Assembly (NCBI GenBank): GCA_033557465.1
Contig: CM066037.1
Span: 208,691,156 to 208,755,155, forward strand
Reading direction: 5' to 3'
DNA: 64,000 nucleotides
DNA from: Ichthyophis bannanicus
Lineage: Eukaryota > Chordata > Amphibia > Gymnophiona > Ichthyophiidae
Of this stretch, positions 42,530 through 53,145 are shown in pieces. Position 1 is the stretch's first letter. Each line of letters begins with the position of its first letter. The position numbers were made by a program, and so were the translations under genes. The notes under the pieces are model-generated. The model was not told the origin of the DNA and made no database searches. It worked only from the letters and a program-made list of their open reading frames with translations.

Positions 42530-43465
42530 ATAAAGGCTTTTGAATATTGACCTCAGAATGAATAGAGGCAGAAAAATAAATGGAAGAAAGCTGAAAGTGG
42601 AAGATCAATGTCAGATATGAATGTAGGAGAGGAAGTGAAGATGACAGGAAGAGAGAGTAGAAATGGCAAAATGGACAGGAGACTTAGGAAACAGAGTTAA
42701 GAGAAGACAGAGGAAAGCAGAAGCAGAGACTAATGTGTTTAGAAAAATAAAACTGCCAGACAGCAAAGGTAGAAAAAATAATTTTATTTTCAATTTAATG
42801 ATTGGGATATAGCAATGTTTGGATTTTATATCTGTTATTTTTATATTTTGTGCAGTACTGGGGAAATGCATTGCTGTATCTATTTTCTCATGTTTCACTG
42901 AATATAGTGTGTTATGTCTTGAGGTTTATGTTTATTTTTACCTTTATGATGTGGTACCAAACTCTGTACTTGGCAAAGGGTCTATCTGTATTCTGCGTGT
43001 GTGACTGAGGCTGGGTATTCTGTTATCATGGAGTTTCCATGCAGAACTGGAGTTAGGGGGTGCAACAAGGCAGCTGCCCTGAACTCCCATGCCACAGGGG
43101 GCACAAGGCCCGCCCAGAACTGAAGAGGACATAGACTGCCAATGGGTTTTGGTGCTCCCTCTCAAATTTCTGATCCCGAGCCCCTGAATTTCTATAACTG
43201 GCCATGTTTCTATGTAAGATCTGTAGTAATCAGCTTCTTCAGTTTTCACAACAGGTGTATTGATGTTCTAATGCCACAATATTTACAGTGCTGTCTTTTC
43301 CTAGCAAATGTTATCGTGCGAGTTCTGGCAGTTAGTGCTATTATGTTATGATGATTTGCTCTGCAGGTCCCGAGTATTTCTTGGTAGTATCGATAGTGCA
43401 GACTGCATATAGTGGTTTGCAATGTTTCAGGTTGGGTGATTATTCTTTGTCTCATGTCAGTAAGA
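42530..43465 (+). mobile_element. hAT-related remnant, second copy of the 10642 family
   Basis: AAGAGAAGACAGAGGAAA, then TGCCAGACAGCAAAGGTAGA, AAATAATTTTATTTTCAATT and CTCTGTACTTGG recur from 11900-12035 and 13100-13250 in the same order. No L2 copy is present here, so it shows the element without that insertion. No termini are clear; a possible hAT-type right end GGGCCACCCCTGG lies at 43956-43968. Confidence 0.6.
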
Positions 43466-43905
43466 CTCTAGCATTCAAGGACAGCATCTGAAGAAGAGTA
43501 ATAAAACCTATAGAAGTTCATACTATGTTAGAACATTTAATTGCTCGTTCCGAATGCTACAATTCCTACGAAACATGGCAACAATATATACGAGCTGTTC
43601 AACAGTGAAAAAATCTTTTCTATTAAATCATGTTATTAAAAGCATTATATTGCTATGGTTTCTTAACAAAATAAGCAGTGTAAATAATAAAAGTGACATT
43701 GATCGTTCTTGGATACTATCCTCTGGTTGGTTTCCCATACCTTGCGAAATGTCGGGCTCTCCTTGGTTAAATGTTACCTTAAGAGGCACAAAACTGCTTT
43801 AGTCCTGTACTATTAGGCACACAGTTCATACATTTGAAAGAACAGAATGAATGGGAGCATAGAATATAAGGTCCCACGGTTATGCAGATAGGTATGCAAA
43901 AGAGG
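43466..43905 (-). repeat. Unclassified dispersed repeat, right copy of an inverted pair
   Basis: Reverse complement of 30340-30800 (see that entry). The two copies face each other across DIRS copy B and its right flank. Confidence 0.8.
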
Positions 43906-44364
43906 TCCCGCAATGGGTCCCCGAACATAGCCCTGCACCCCCCCCCCCCCCTTGGGCCACCCCTGGCTACTGCTCAAGTATTTGGACTCCTAGAACTTTA
44001 ATAAGAGCTGCAAAGATGTCTATGAGCATCTGTGCAATCCTGTGCTATGTGCTCTCCACAAGGGCAGAAACACTAATATTTACCCTTTATCCACAGCACT
44101 CACACGGCCTTTCCAATCTTCTCCTTGAATACTGCAAAAAATATAAAATAAAGAACACTTAGTGCGAGCTCTCTGCAATCTGGAGGTTTGCACACCAGAG
44201 TTTAATACAGATGGACATTATGCAAATTAGTGTTCAGGGTCAGGTCTAGTCCCCACCACTCTATGAATGAACTGAAATGTCCTGGGCTCAGGAATGCTGC
44301 AAGCCCTTTGGAGAAAAGACATAGTAACTATATTAATTATCTACTGGTGCTACATACACAACAT
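43906..44364. other. Unclassified sequence with a C run
   Basis: A 17-base C run at 43940-43956 precedes a hAT-like terminus. The remainder shows no recognised family or coding frame. Confidence 0.4.
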
Positions 44365-44510
44365 GAATATTATTATTATTACACTAAACATTCTTTACCA
44401 CCATTCAAAACCAAAAGTACATCATGGTGGTTTACAATTAAAAACAAACTAAAACTCATCCATCAATCCTGAACCAAAAAATAAAAAGATAAAAATCAGG
44501 GCCACGGGGA
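44365..44510 (-). mobile_element. L2-related 3' end (copy 9)
   Basis: On the minus strand TTGTAAACCACCATGATG...CATCATGGTGG-like arms are followed by an AAT-repeat tail, seen as TATTATTATT at 44367. It is much eroded, and could instead be a SINE with an L2-like tail. Confidence 0.5.
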
Positions 44511-44992
44511 AACCTCATACCACTCCCACACAGGAATTAAGACTCAAAGACTAACAGATAAGAAGAAATTGTATTCAATAATTTCCTTTCCTTGAATCCT
44601 GCTAGACTAGTCCAGATGAGTGGGTTATGCTCCCTTGCCAGCAGGTGGAGGCAAACACGAGGAACTTTCAATGATATCATCACTAAGTATTTATGCTGGT
44701 GCAGCACCAAGAAAAGCCAGTATGACATTTCCCAAGGTGTAAACTGAAATACTCAAAAAAACCTCCTAATGTACAACGTTAATAACTAACAATTCAACTT
44801 TGCAACAATTAACATGAGCTCTCTTACCAGAATTAACTTTGCATTGGGCAATGATACTGACAACACAATCATAAGCTGGGCTTCCCAACCTGTAATAGGA
44901 GTCTTTCAGGGCAGGTCCTGGACTGGTCTAGCAGGATTCAAGGAAAGGAAATTATCAGGTAAATTTTCTCCTTCCTTATCATTCTGCTAGAC

Positions 44993-45182
44993 TAGGGATC
45001 TCCAACTCCAATCCTGGCAGCCCACAAACAAGCCAGGTTTTCAGGATGTCCTAAATGAATATGCATGAGACACATTTGCATGCACTGCCCCATTGTATTC
45101 AAATTTATTTCATGCATATTTGTTAGGGATGTTCTGAAAATCTGACCGGTTTGCCCTCCAGGACTGGAGTTGGAGATCCCTG
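44993..45182. mobile_element. hAT-like MITE, 190 bp
   Basis: AGGGATCTCCAACTCCA at the left is matched inverted by TGGAGTTGGAGATCCCT at the right. CTAGAC lies on both sides, consistent with an about 8-bp duplication with slippage. It interrupts the DIRS copy D left region. Confidence 0.75.
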
Positions 45183-45314
45183 TCTAGACCAATCCAGACA
45201 CATGGGATGTACCCAAACTATCATAAGTCAGGGTGGGATAAGAGGATGCTCTGGAATGGAATGCCCTGCAAAAGCCGCCATCTGCTCTGACTCCCACAGG
45301 CAACCTATAGTCCT

Positions 45315-45706
45315 TTACAAAGGTGCTCAGAGATGACTAGTTAACCACCTTGCAGATGTCCTCTGGAAACAATAAGGCAGACCCTGCTCAGAAGGACTTA
45401 GTGACCTAATGGAGTGAGCTTTGAATCCCTCCAGCACCTGCTTACAAGCCAGAAAGTAAATTGACCCAAACGGCTTTCTGAATCCAGTAGACAATAAAGG
45501 ACTTGGCTGCTGCCAGTCCCTCCCTTGTACCCTCGAGGAGGACAATAAGATAAGCAGACCAGAAGAATGAATTAGTAATATCTAAGTATCTGATCAATAT
45601 CCTCGACACGTCAATCAGACACACTGAGGGGTCCTTCTGAAGATTCTTCTCCAAGAAGAAGAGGAGAATGATAATCTGGTTAAGATAAAAGAAAGATAGC
45701 AACTAC
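45315..45706 (-). pseudogene. DIRS copy D tyrosine recombinase, C-terminal half
   Basis: Reads LNQIIILLFFLEKNLQ, then CLIDVSRILIRYLDITNSF, GLAAAKSFIVYWIQKAV and FKAHSIRSLSPS (the HxxR box His-Ser-Ile-Arg), and finally DICK and SSLSTFVKDYRL, the region with the nucleophile Tyr. Its N-terminal half lies 7.4 kb away at 53143-53520 because DIRS copy C was inserted between them. Frameshifts are present. Confidence 0.72.
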
Positions 45707-45954
45707 GGGAGAAAGCATAGTTACTCACCTGTAACAGGTGATCTCCGGAAACAGCAGGAATTTAGTCCTCACATATGGGTATCGTCGGTACCGACTGAGC
45801 CTGCGCGGGAACGCTCCCCAGCGTCCAATCAGAAAGCTTTTGGGAGCATCCCACAGCGCCTGCGTGCTGCCTTCCCGCCTTTCCCAACTGCCTCTCTCCA
45901 GTTGAGTTTTAAAGCTGAGACAAAGAGAGAGAGAGAGGGATAGGAAAGAGATAG

Positions 45955-46590
45955 TGTCTCACCATGTCTCCTTTCTTTACACTGGCTTCCTGTTAAATTC
46001 CGATTTATGTTCAAGGTGCTTATTCTTGCTCACAAAGCTCTTCACTCTGATTCCCCCCGGTACCTAGCTGACATCATTCGTCTCCAGCCCTCTCCCCGTT
46101 TCCTACGTTCGTCTCACGGTAATCGTCTCTTTCTCCCATCACCTACTCAGGACCATCTTGAATCTACCCGTCACTCTGCCTTCTTTTTCTTAGCTCCTGC
46201 CCTCTGGAACTCCCTTCCCCTCCCACTCCGCACTGAATCATCCTACACCCGTTTCAAGACCCTCCTTAAGACACATCTTTTTTGTCAGGCTTTTGATCTC
46301 CCCCCCTCTGCTGATGGTGTTTCCACTCCCTAGCTGCGCCTCCCCCTTCCCCTTTTCCCTTTATCTTCCCCCCCCTCCTTTCCCGATTGTTGCCCTCCTG
46401 CACCCAGGCTCCCAGCCATCTGTTTTATTTACCTGATTTTATTTAAACATAAACATACCTCTGTCCTATCATTTTATGGCGTTCCTTTCCTTTTAGCAGT
46501 CGTTGATTTTATGATTGTACACCGCCCTGATGCTTCGGCCTGGGCGGTCTATCAAGTGTTTTAATAAAGATAAAGATAAAGATAGAGAGA
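45955..46590 (+). mobile_element. L2-type LINE 3' fragment (copy 10, AAAGAT-tailed)
   Basis: Frame: LHWLPVKFRFMFKVLILAHK, then PSPTQDHLESTRHSAFFFLA and PALWNSLPLPLRTESS, open to 46333. The 3' end ACCGCCCTGATGCTTCGGC/GGGCGGT forms a hairpin, with an AAAGAT-repeat tail. AGAGATA on both sides suggests a short target duplication. This tail type differs from the other L2 copies. Confidence 0.78.
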
Positions 46591-46833
46591 TACAACTCCT
46601 AGGGGAGGTGGGTGGGTTGTGAGGACTAAATTCCTGCTGTTCCCCGAGATCACCTGTTACAGGTGAGTAACTATGCTATCTCCAGGAACAAGCAGGAATG
46701 TAGTCATCACATATGGGGACTTCCCAGCTTTAGGTGCCAGGGAGAGACCCCAGAAGTTGTGTGTCCCTGAACAGGGCTCCACTTCCCCCCATGGATCTCT
46801 GGCATCCTACCAGGGATGGTGGGTAGGAGTTGA

Positions 46834-48030
46834 TTAGGTATGGAGCAGGTGTTGGAGAACAGCCTGACCAAACAAGGCATCCCGGCGGGAGTCCTTGTCC
46901 AAGCAGTAATGGGCTGTGAAGGTATGAACCGAGGCCCAAGTGGCTGCTCGACAAATGTCGTCGATAGACACAGAGTGCAGATGAGCCATTGAGGCTGCCA
47001 AGGCTCTCACATTGTGAGCTGTGACATGGCCCTCCAGAGAAATGTTCCTACTCTGATAGGCGAAGGAAATACACTGAGCAATCCAGTTACACAGTGTTCT
47101 CTTGGAGACTGGAAGTCCCAAATGAGAAGGATCAAAAGCAACAAAGAGTTGAGAGGACTTTCTATGTTGCTGTGTTCTTTGTAAGTAAAAAGCTAAAGCT
47201 CTTTTACAGTCCAAGGTATGAAGATTCCTCTCTGCATTTGATACACGAGGCCTTGGAAAAAACACAGGTAGGTAGGCCGCTTGGTTCAGATGAAAAGGCG
47301 AGACCACCTTTGGCATAAAGTGTGGATGAGTCCTGAGGACTACCTTGTCATGATGGAACCTTGTATAAGGTGGATCAGCTACTAGCACTTGCAACTCACT
47401 AATGCGGCGTGCTGATGTGATTGCAATGAGAAAGATAACCTTCCAAGAAAGAAATTTCAAGGAGGTAGTAGCTAAAGGTTCAAATGGTGGCTTCATGAGC
47501 TGCCCAAGAGCCAGGTTTAAGTCCCATGCCACCGGTGGTGGTCTAATGGGAGGCTTAGTTAAAAGAAGGACTCTCATAAATCTTGCTATAAGAGGATGAG
47601 AGGAAATAGGTTGGCCATTTAGAGGCTTAAGGGAAGCTGCAATAGCACTCAAATGGACTCTTACTGAATTAGTCTTAAGACCTGCATTGGATAAATGAAG
47701 GAGATACTCCAGCAATGATTCCAGAGGTATCGCAAGGGGGTTAAGAGCCTTTTGCGAACACCATATGGTAAACCTTTTCCACTTGAAAGCATAAGAGCGT
47801 CTTGTGGAAGATTTCCTGGAAGCAAGAAGAATATCTTTCACTTTCTGAGGGATATTAAGATCATGGAGATCTAGGCCTTCAGCAATCAAGCCCTGAGATG
47901 CAGAGACTGGGGATTGGGATGCCATAACATTCCGTCCTCCTGGGATAGGAGATCTGGAGCAGACCCTAACTCCAGGGAGGGAGCTTGAGAGAGATGTAGA
48001 AGCAGAGGGTACCACACTTGCCGTGGCCAA
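46834..48030 (-). CDS. DIRS copy C tyrosine recombinase, intact frame
   Basis: 398 uninterrupted codons. N-terminal SAM-like core-binding domain (SSTRRSYAFKWKRFTIWCSQ, residues about 85-105; LKTNSVRVHLSAIA). Catalytic domain: first Arg in TSARRISELQ (about residue 210), HxxR as His-Asn-Val-Arg in TAHNVRALAA, and the nucleophile Tyr in FTAHYCLDKD near the C-terminus. It would cut and join circular DNA of the element into the genome without target duplication. The start overlaps the upstream linker frame (48404-47886) by about 145 bases in another frame, as in other DIRS elements. All catalytic residues are present. Confidence 0.9.
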   Translation of the reverse strand: MATASVVPSASTSLSSSLPGVRVCSRSPIPGGRNVMASQSPVSASQGLIAEGLDLHDLNIPQKVKDILLASRKSSTRRSYAFKWKRFTIWCSQKALNPLAIPLESLLEYLLHLSNAGLKTNSVRVHLSAIAASLKPLNGQPISSHPLIARFMRVLLLTKPPIRPPPVAWDLNLALGQLMKPPFEPLATTSLKFLSWKVIFLIAITSARRISELQVLVADPPYTRFHHDKVVLRTHPHFMPKVVSPFHLNQAAYLPVFFPRPRVSNAERNLHTLDCKRALAFYLQRTQQHRKSSQLFVAFDPSHLGLPVSKRTLCNWIAQCISFAYQSRNISLEGHVTAHNVRALAASMAHLHSVSIDDICRAATWASVHTFTAHYCLDKDSRRDALFGQAVLQHLLHT

Positions 48031-48692
48031 TGTGGAGCTATGAGAATCGAATGGCCTCTGTCTCTCTGAAGCTTGAACAGGGTTTTGGGAATTAGGGGAA
48101 TGGGTGGAAAGGCATACAGGAAGTCTTGACCCCAGTAAAGGAGGAAAGCATCCCTGGCCTGAGCCCCCTCAGCCGGAATTCTGGAACAGAACCGGGGAAG
48201 TTTGGCATTCCACGGACTAGCATAGAGGTCTATGTCCGGGGTTCCCCAAAGTTGAAATATCCTGGTCACCTGGTCTGCATGCAGAGACCACTCGTGTGGA
48301 AGCAGAACTCTACTGAGTCTGTCTGCCCAAGAGTTTTGAATGCCTGGAAGATACACTGCCAGAAGATGAATTTGATGCTCTCTGGCGAGGGCCCATAGTC
48401 GCAAAGCTTCGTTGCAAAGCGACAGAGAGCCTGTTCCCCCCTACTTGTTCACATAGAACATGGCTACTTGATTGTCCGTATGAATGAGGACTGTCTTGTA
48501 GCAAAGCAGGGTGTGGAACACTCGCAGAGCAAGAAAGATTGCTCTGAGCTCCAAGAGATTGATATGTAGATAACTCTCCTGTGGAGACCAGGTGCCCTGG
48601 GTGGAGAGGTCTTGCAGATGAGCTCCCCAACCCATTAGAGAAGCATCTGTTGTGAGAGTTCCTTGGGGTAAGGGTTGCTGAAAAGGGGACCC
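47886..48692 (-). pseudogene. DIRS copy C RNase H and linker
   Basis: Frame 48695-48441 has GTLTTDASLMGWGAHLQ (Asp), INLLELRAIFLAL (Glu) and VLIHTDNQVAMFYVNK (Asp), so the RNase H catalytic set is complete. A TAG at 48438-48440 interrupts, then the same frame continues with VYLPGIQNSWADRLSRVL. It is cut from the reverse transcriptase by the foldback element. Confidence 0.83.
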
Positions 48693-49422
48693 CAAACAAA
48701 AAATATCTATAGCCCTCCAACCCTGCCAGGAGATACTATAAATTCATTACTTCCTGCTGTTATGTGCTAAAACCTAATGGTAAACTTAATAAACTCAATT
48801 AAACCGGGGTCTCAGACAATTGCAACAACAATCCCAAATTTTGCTTTCATAGTTGTTTAGGACGTGTGTTGCATTTTTGCATCAATGACTTCTCCGGTTA
48901 TTAATTAATTGTTAAAGCAAACATACATGCAGGATAGTTTAAAATATCTCTTGGACACTATTCAATGCTGATGATATTGCAACTTATTCATTGCTGAGAT
49001 TTTCAAGAAATTTTTCTTGTTGTTTTAGCTTGTTTTTTGCTGAGGTTTCGCTGTAAGATTTCTTGAAAATCTCAGCAATGAATAAGTTGCAATATCATCA
49101 GCATTGAATAGTGTCCAAGAGATATTTTAAACTATCCTGCATGTATGTTTGCTTTAACAATTAATTAATAACCGGAGAAGTCATTGATGCAAAAATGCAA
49201 CACACGTCCTAAACAACTATGAAAGCAAAATTTGGGATTGTCGTTGCAATTGTCTGAGACCCCGGTTTAATTGAGTTTATTAAGTTTACCATTAGGTTTT
49301 AGCACATAACAGCAGAAAGTAATGAATTTATAGTATCTCCTGGCAGGGTTGGAGGGCTATAGATATTTTTCGTTTGTGGTCAATCAAATTCCCTCTGTTG
49401 AGCGCGACCAAGTCTATTGTGT
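48693..49422. mobile_element. Foldback element: two 318-bp arms, 49-bp loop, 46-bp tail
   Basis: The left arm (48693-49010) and right arm (49060-49376) are reverse complements with only about three to five differences. Both arms start with CAAACRAAAAATATCTATAG. A 46-base single-copy tail (49377-49422) follows the right arm. The whole is flanked by the perfect 13-bp duplication GAAAAGGGGACCC (48680-48692, 49423-49435) and splits the DIRS frame between the Gly-Ser-Pro-Phe codons. There is no coding capacity and the superfamily is unknown. Confidence 0.85.
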
Positions 49423-49435
49423 GAAAAGGGGACCC

Positions 49436-50522
49436 TAGCAACAGGCTTTGAGTGGATTTCCACCACTGCAGGGACAAAAATGAGGCGACTTGTGTTTGCT
49501 ATTTTGTCTGACAGGCACCCTGATGCCTGGGTCCATTGGGTGGATAAGGTCCACTGAGCTGCCCTCATGTGGAGGCGAGCATAGGGAACCACATGCACAG
49601 TGGATGCCATGTGGCCTAGTAGTTTAAACATTTCTCGAGCAGTTAGATGAGGCTTTAGCACGTCTTGAGAAGCTAACTGCACCAAGCGAAGGCAAAGGGC
49701 CTGGGGGAGATAGGCCCTTGCCTTTGTGGTATCCAGGAAAGCTCCTATGAACTCTAAAGACTGAGTTGGAGTCAGACTGGATTTTAGGATGTTTATTACC
49801 AGCCCTAAACACTGAAGGATACGCATTGTGCAGGATAGAGAAGTCCTGGCCTCTGACTCTGTTGGGGCTCGAATGAGCCAGTCGTCTAAGTAAGGGAAGA
49901 CAAATATCCCTAGAGTGCGGAGAAATGCTGCTACAACAGCCATGCATTTCGTGAACACCCTTGGTGCTGAGGCCAGGCCAAAAGGAAGCACCCTGTATTG
50001 GTAGTGCTTTCCCTGAAAAAGGAACCGAAGGAACCTTCTGTGAGTTGGATGGATGAGAGCATGGGTGTACGCATCCTTGAGATCTAGAGAACAAAGCCAA
50101 TCCTGACTCTGAAGGTATGGCAGCAGAGATCCGAGAGAAATCATTTTGAATTTCTCCTTGACAAGGAATTTGTTCAATTCTCTGAGGTCTAAGATAGGTC
50201 TGTAACCCCCTGTTTTCTTTGGAATAAGAAAATAAGGGGAATAGAACCCTGTACCCTGTTGATGAAGGGGTACTTCTTCTATTGCCCCTTGGGCAAGAAG
50301 GATAGCGACCTCCTGACCTAACAGGTTGATGAGAGAGGTCGGAGAATTGAACTGCCTAACTATTGTGTGAGGGGGCATGCTTGAAAAATGAAGCTTGTAT
50401 CCCTCCTTTATGATGGAGAGTGTCCAATGCTCTGCTGTTATTTGCCCCCATCTGGGGGCAAAATGACATAACCTTCCTGGAATGGTGGAAGGTTCTGGTC
50501 CCTCCAGAACCAGGAAGGCCAA
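49436..50522 (-). CDS. DIRS copy C reverse transcriptase (C-terminus cut by the foldback element)
   Basis: An open frame from 50522 runs through GFYSPYFLIPKKTGGYRPI, LDLRELNKFLVKEKFKMI, WLCSLDLKDAYTHALIHP, YQYRVLPFGLASAPRVFTKC, IFVFPYLDDWLIRAP (catalytic YLDD) and the thumb region FLGAFLDTTKARAYL-like. All core blocks are intact. The frame stops in the foldback element (49380). It overlaps the end of gag (50539 is 17 bases upstream). Confidence 0.88.
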
Positions 50523-50931
50523 GTTCTCTAGATGAGAGTCAAAGGTCCTGTGGAGGCTGAGCCTGCTGGGCCGGTTGAGGCCTAGAAGCCTTTACTTTCT
50601 TCTGTTTGGGTGGTTGCTGACCTTTCCTGGCAAGCTGACCTGCAGAACGTCCCTGCTGAACATAAGCAGGATAAAATGTTTTCTTTTTAGAAAAGAATGG
50701 TTTCTTGAACAATTTTCTTCTAGCAGGATCAGCTGTGGACTTGGATAATCTATCCAAGGTGGAATTTTTAGCATCCATTTCATTGGCTTTTTCCTGCCAA
50801 TCTTTACCAAACAGGTTCTCACCAGTACAAGGGATATTTCCCAATTTGTCTTGTACCCAGAGCTCTAAATCAGAGGCCTGGAGCCAAGCAATTCTACGTG
50901 CACCTATGGCCATAGCCGAGGTTCTGCTCAT

Positions 50932-51272
50932 CACTGTTCCCTCTAAGCTGTGCGCGCGCACACACCTCGCCGAGTGAGCGCACATACTTTACAACAGAGC
51001 GCACAAAAATTACGGTTCTGATTCTGATAGAAAACAACACAGACATTCTTAAAATTGAAAAGTTGTTGTGTATTTACGTTTTTCACAAGTTCTACAATTT
51101 TTTCTAGTGCAATCAATGTGGTGTACATACTGTATTCTGACGTGTAGTCAAATTTTAAAGTATATAACTCCGAGTGTCGTTATGTGGCGCACAAAAATTT
51201 AACCTTCCTTCAAAAGCTGCACAGCTGATATTTTATGCGCACACAGCCTGCAGAAAATTAGAGGGAACATTG
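50932..51272. mobile_element. hAT MITE, 341 bp, with perfect 8-bp duplication
   Basis: CTGCTCAT precedes (50924-50931) and follows (51273-51280) the element. Ends: CACTGTTCCCTCTAAGCTG and the complement CAATGTTCCCTCTAATTTTC. The interior has GCGCACACAC-type alternating purine-pyrimidine stretches near both ends. Confidence 0.87.
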
Positions 51273-52579
51273 CTGCTCATGCATTCAAAGCAATCAAAGG
51301 CTGCACGGTTGGAAAATTTTGAAACATCTTGGGCATGTTTGACCAAAGTGAGAAAAGCCTGTCTTTTATCCTCAGGAAGAAAAGGACTTAAAGCCTCTAA
51401 ATCATCTGTGACGTCCTTCAGGAACATTCACATATAGAGACTATAGGAACTGATCCTGGCAGAAAGCATGGAAGCTTGGAAGACCTGACGTCCAAAAGCA
51501 TCCAGGGTTCTGCACTCACGTCCTGGAGGATTAGAGGCATATCTTTTTGCACTCTTGATCCTTCTCAATAGCTGACTCCACTACAATAGAGTGGTGAGGA
51601 AGCTGAGTCTTATGGAATGCAGGACAAGGAGGGACTCGATACATGGTATCCAGTCTACGAGAATGAAGAGAGGTGGTAAGAGGTGTTTCCCACATCCTTA
51701 ACATGAGATCATATAGAATCTCATGAATGGGCAAGGTAGCTGCCTCCTTAGGAGTTTTAGGATATGGTAGAATTTCCAACTCCTTGGCCCTTGGCTCTGT
51801 TTCAGGGGCCACAGTAATGGACAGGCCCCGAGCCACCTCCGTGATAAAATCTTGGAAGGAAATATCCTCTGGAGGAGACATCCTGCGTTTAGGGGAGGAG
51901 GGCTCCTCTGGGAGAAGCATCACTGCATCGACAGAGCTGTCAGAATCCTCAGATTCTTCTGAGGACTCAAAGTATCGTCTGTCCGGATACTCTTGAAGAG
52001 CGCAATACCCATACCGACCAAAATCGGTACAGGGAGTAACTGGTACCGGGGTATCGGTACCGGAGGTCATCGGATGACTGGGTACCAGCAAAGCGGACAC
52101 CGATGCCGATGTCGATGCTATCGGTACCGGTGTCGGTACCAGTGAAATTATCTGTCGCGGTTCCGATGGCTTCGATGCCGCAAGGAAAGCCGCCAGACTG
52201 CATTCCATAGCTAGAACTCTCTGGTCTATCGACGCTGCCAATGCCTGGATGTCGGTACCGGAGGAGACTGCCAGTACCCCAGAGCATGGCACCAGTAGTT
52301 CTGCCGAGGTCGAGGCCTCGAGAACATCCTGGAACTCCGATAATGCTTTGGAAGCCGAAGCCTCCCGCCGGGGTAATTTTGCCGGTGCAGAATCCTCGAG
52401 GGCAACGCCAGAGGCATCTCGATGCTTAGAAGGAGATCTACCCTTTGAGGACCGGCTGGATTTATGTTTAGCTACCTGAGATCCACTGGAGGAAGAAGCA
52501 GCCCTGGTAGACGTCGATGCCACCGAAGCTGCATCAGAGGGAAACAGGGTACTGAGCTTAGCAGCTCGGTTCTGCCGAC

Positions 52580-52631
52580 CTCTTTTAGACATCATGGCGC
52601 AGGACCTCTTTTAAACATCATGGCGCAGGAC
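52580..52631. repeat. 26-bp tandem duplication in DIRS gag
   Basis: CTCTTTTAGACATCATGGCG plus CAGGAC occurs twice in tandem, with one G/A difference. It adds 26 bases and so shifts the gag frame. Confidence 0.88.
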
Positions 52632-53145
52632 ATCATACAATCCATGATGGAGTGGTCAGGACCTAAACATTTTAGACACCATTCATGAGTGTCGGTGACG
52701 GAAATTGTACCGCCACACTTGGTGCACTTTTTGAAACCTGAGGCAGGCTTTTCCATGGTAAGGAAAGGTTTTGGGCCTAAGGCCCAAAAAGGCGCGTGCA
52801 CCTGAAGAAAAAGAAAAAAAGAGGATTTTTTTTTTTTTTTTACAGAAATAAGAAAAGAAAAAACTGGCGGTACCGGTAGAGCGTCGAGAAAGGCAGACGC
52901 GACCACAAAAAAGAAAGAAATAAAAAAGAATTCTTCTGTGGTGACAGGAACATGACCTGCTGGCTCCGCGGAAAAAGAAGAACTGGAGAGGGGCAGTTGG
53001 GAAAGGTGGGAAGGCAGCACGCAGGCGCTGTGGGATGCTCCCAAAAGCTTTCTGATTAGACGCTGGGGAGCGTTCCCGCGCAGGCTCCGTCAGTACCGAC
53101 GATACCCATATGTGATGACTACATTCCTGCTTGTTCCTGAGATAG

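Larger units (their letters stand above)
50539..52755 (-). pseudogene. DIRS copy C gag-like protein
   Basis: It starts at ATG 52755 with ASGFKKCTKCGGTISVTDTH and WCLKCLGPDHSIMDC (CxxC-H-CxxC-H-C). The frame breaks at a 26-bp tandem duplication (52580-52631), then a 354-codon frame (52595-51531) covers the Ser-rich linker and the conserved central domain (FQDFITEVARGLSITVAPE). A hAT MITE at 50932-51272 interrupts the C-terminal part, which continues with ARRIAWLQASDLELWVQDKL, ENLFGKDWQEKANEMDAKN and a basic Lys/Gln-rich end. Confidence 0.78.
45708..53145 (-). mobile_element. DIRS retrotransposon copy C (best preserved)
   Basis: Left end near CATAGTTACTCACCTGTAAC (45716). Right end complement near CCCATATGTGATGACTACAT (53105). 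The internal inverted copy lies at 46619-46675. Minus-strand gag, reverse transcriptase, RNase H and recombinase are in order, with the recombinase frame overlapping the RNase H-linker frame. Younger insertions: L2 (45955-46590), a foldback element (48693-49422) and a hAT MITE (50932-51272). It sits inside the recombinase gene of DIRS copy D. Confidence 0.88.
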
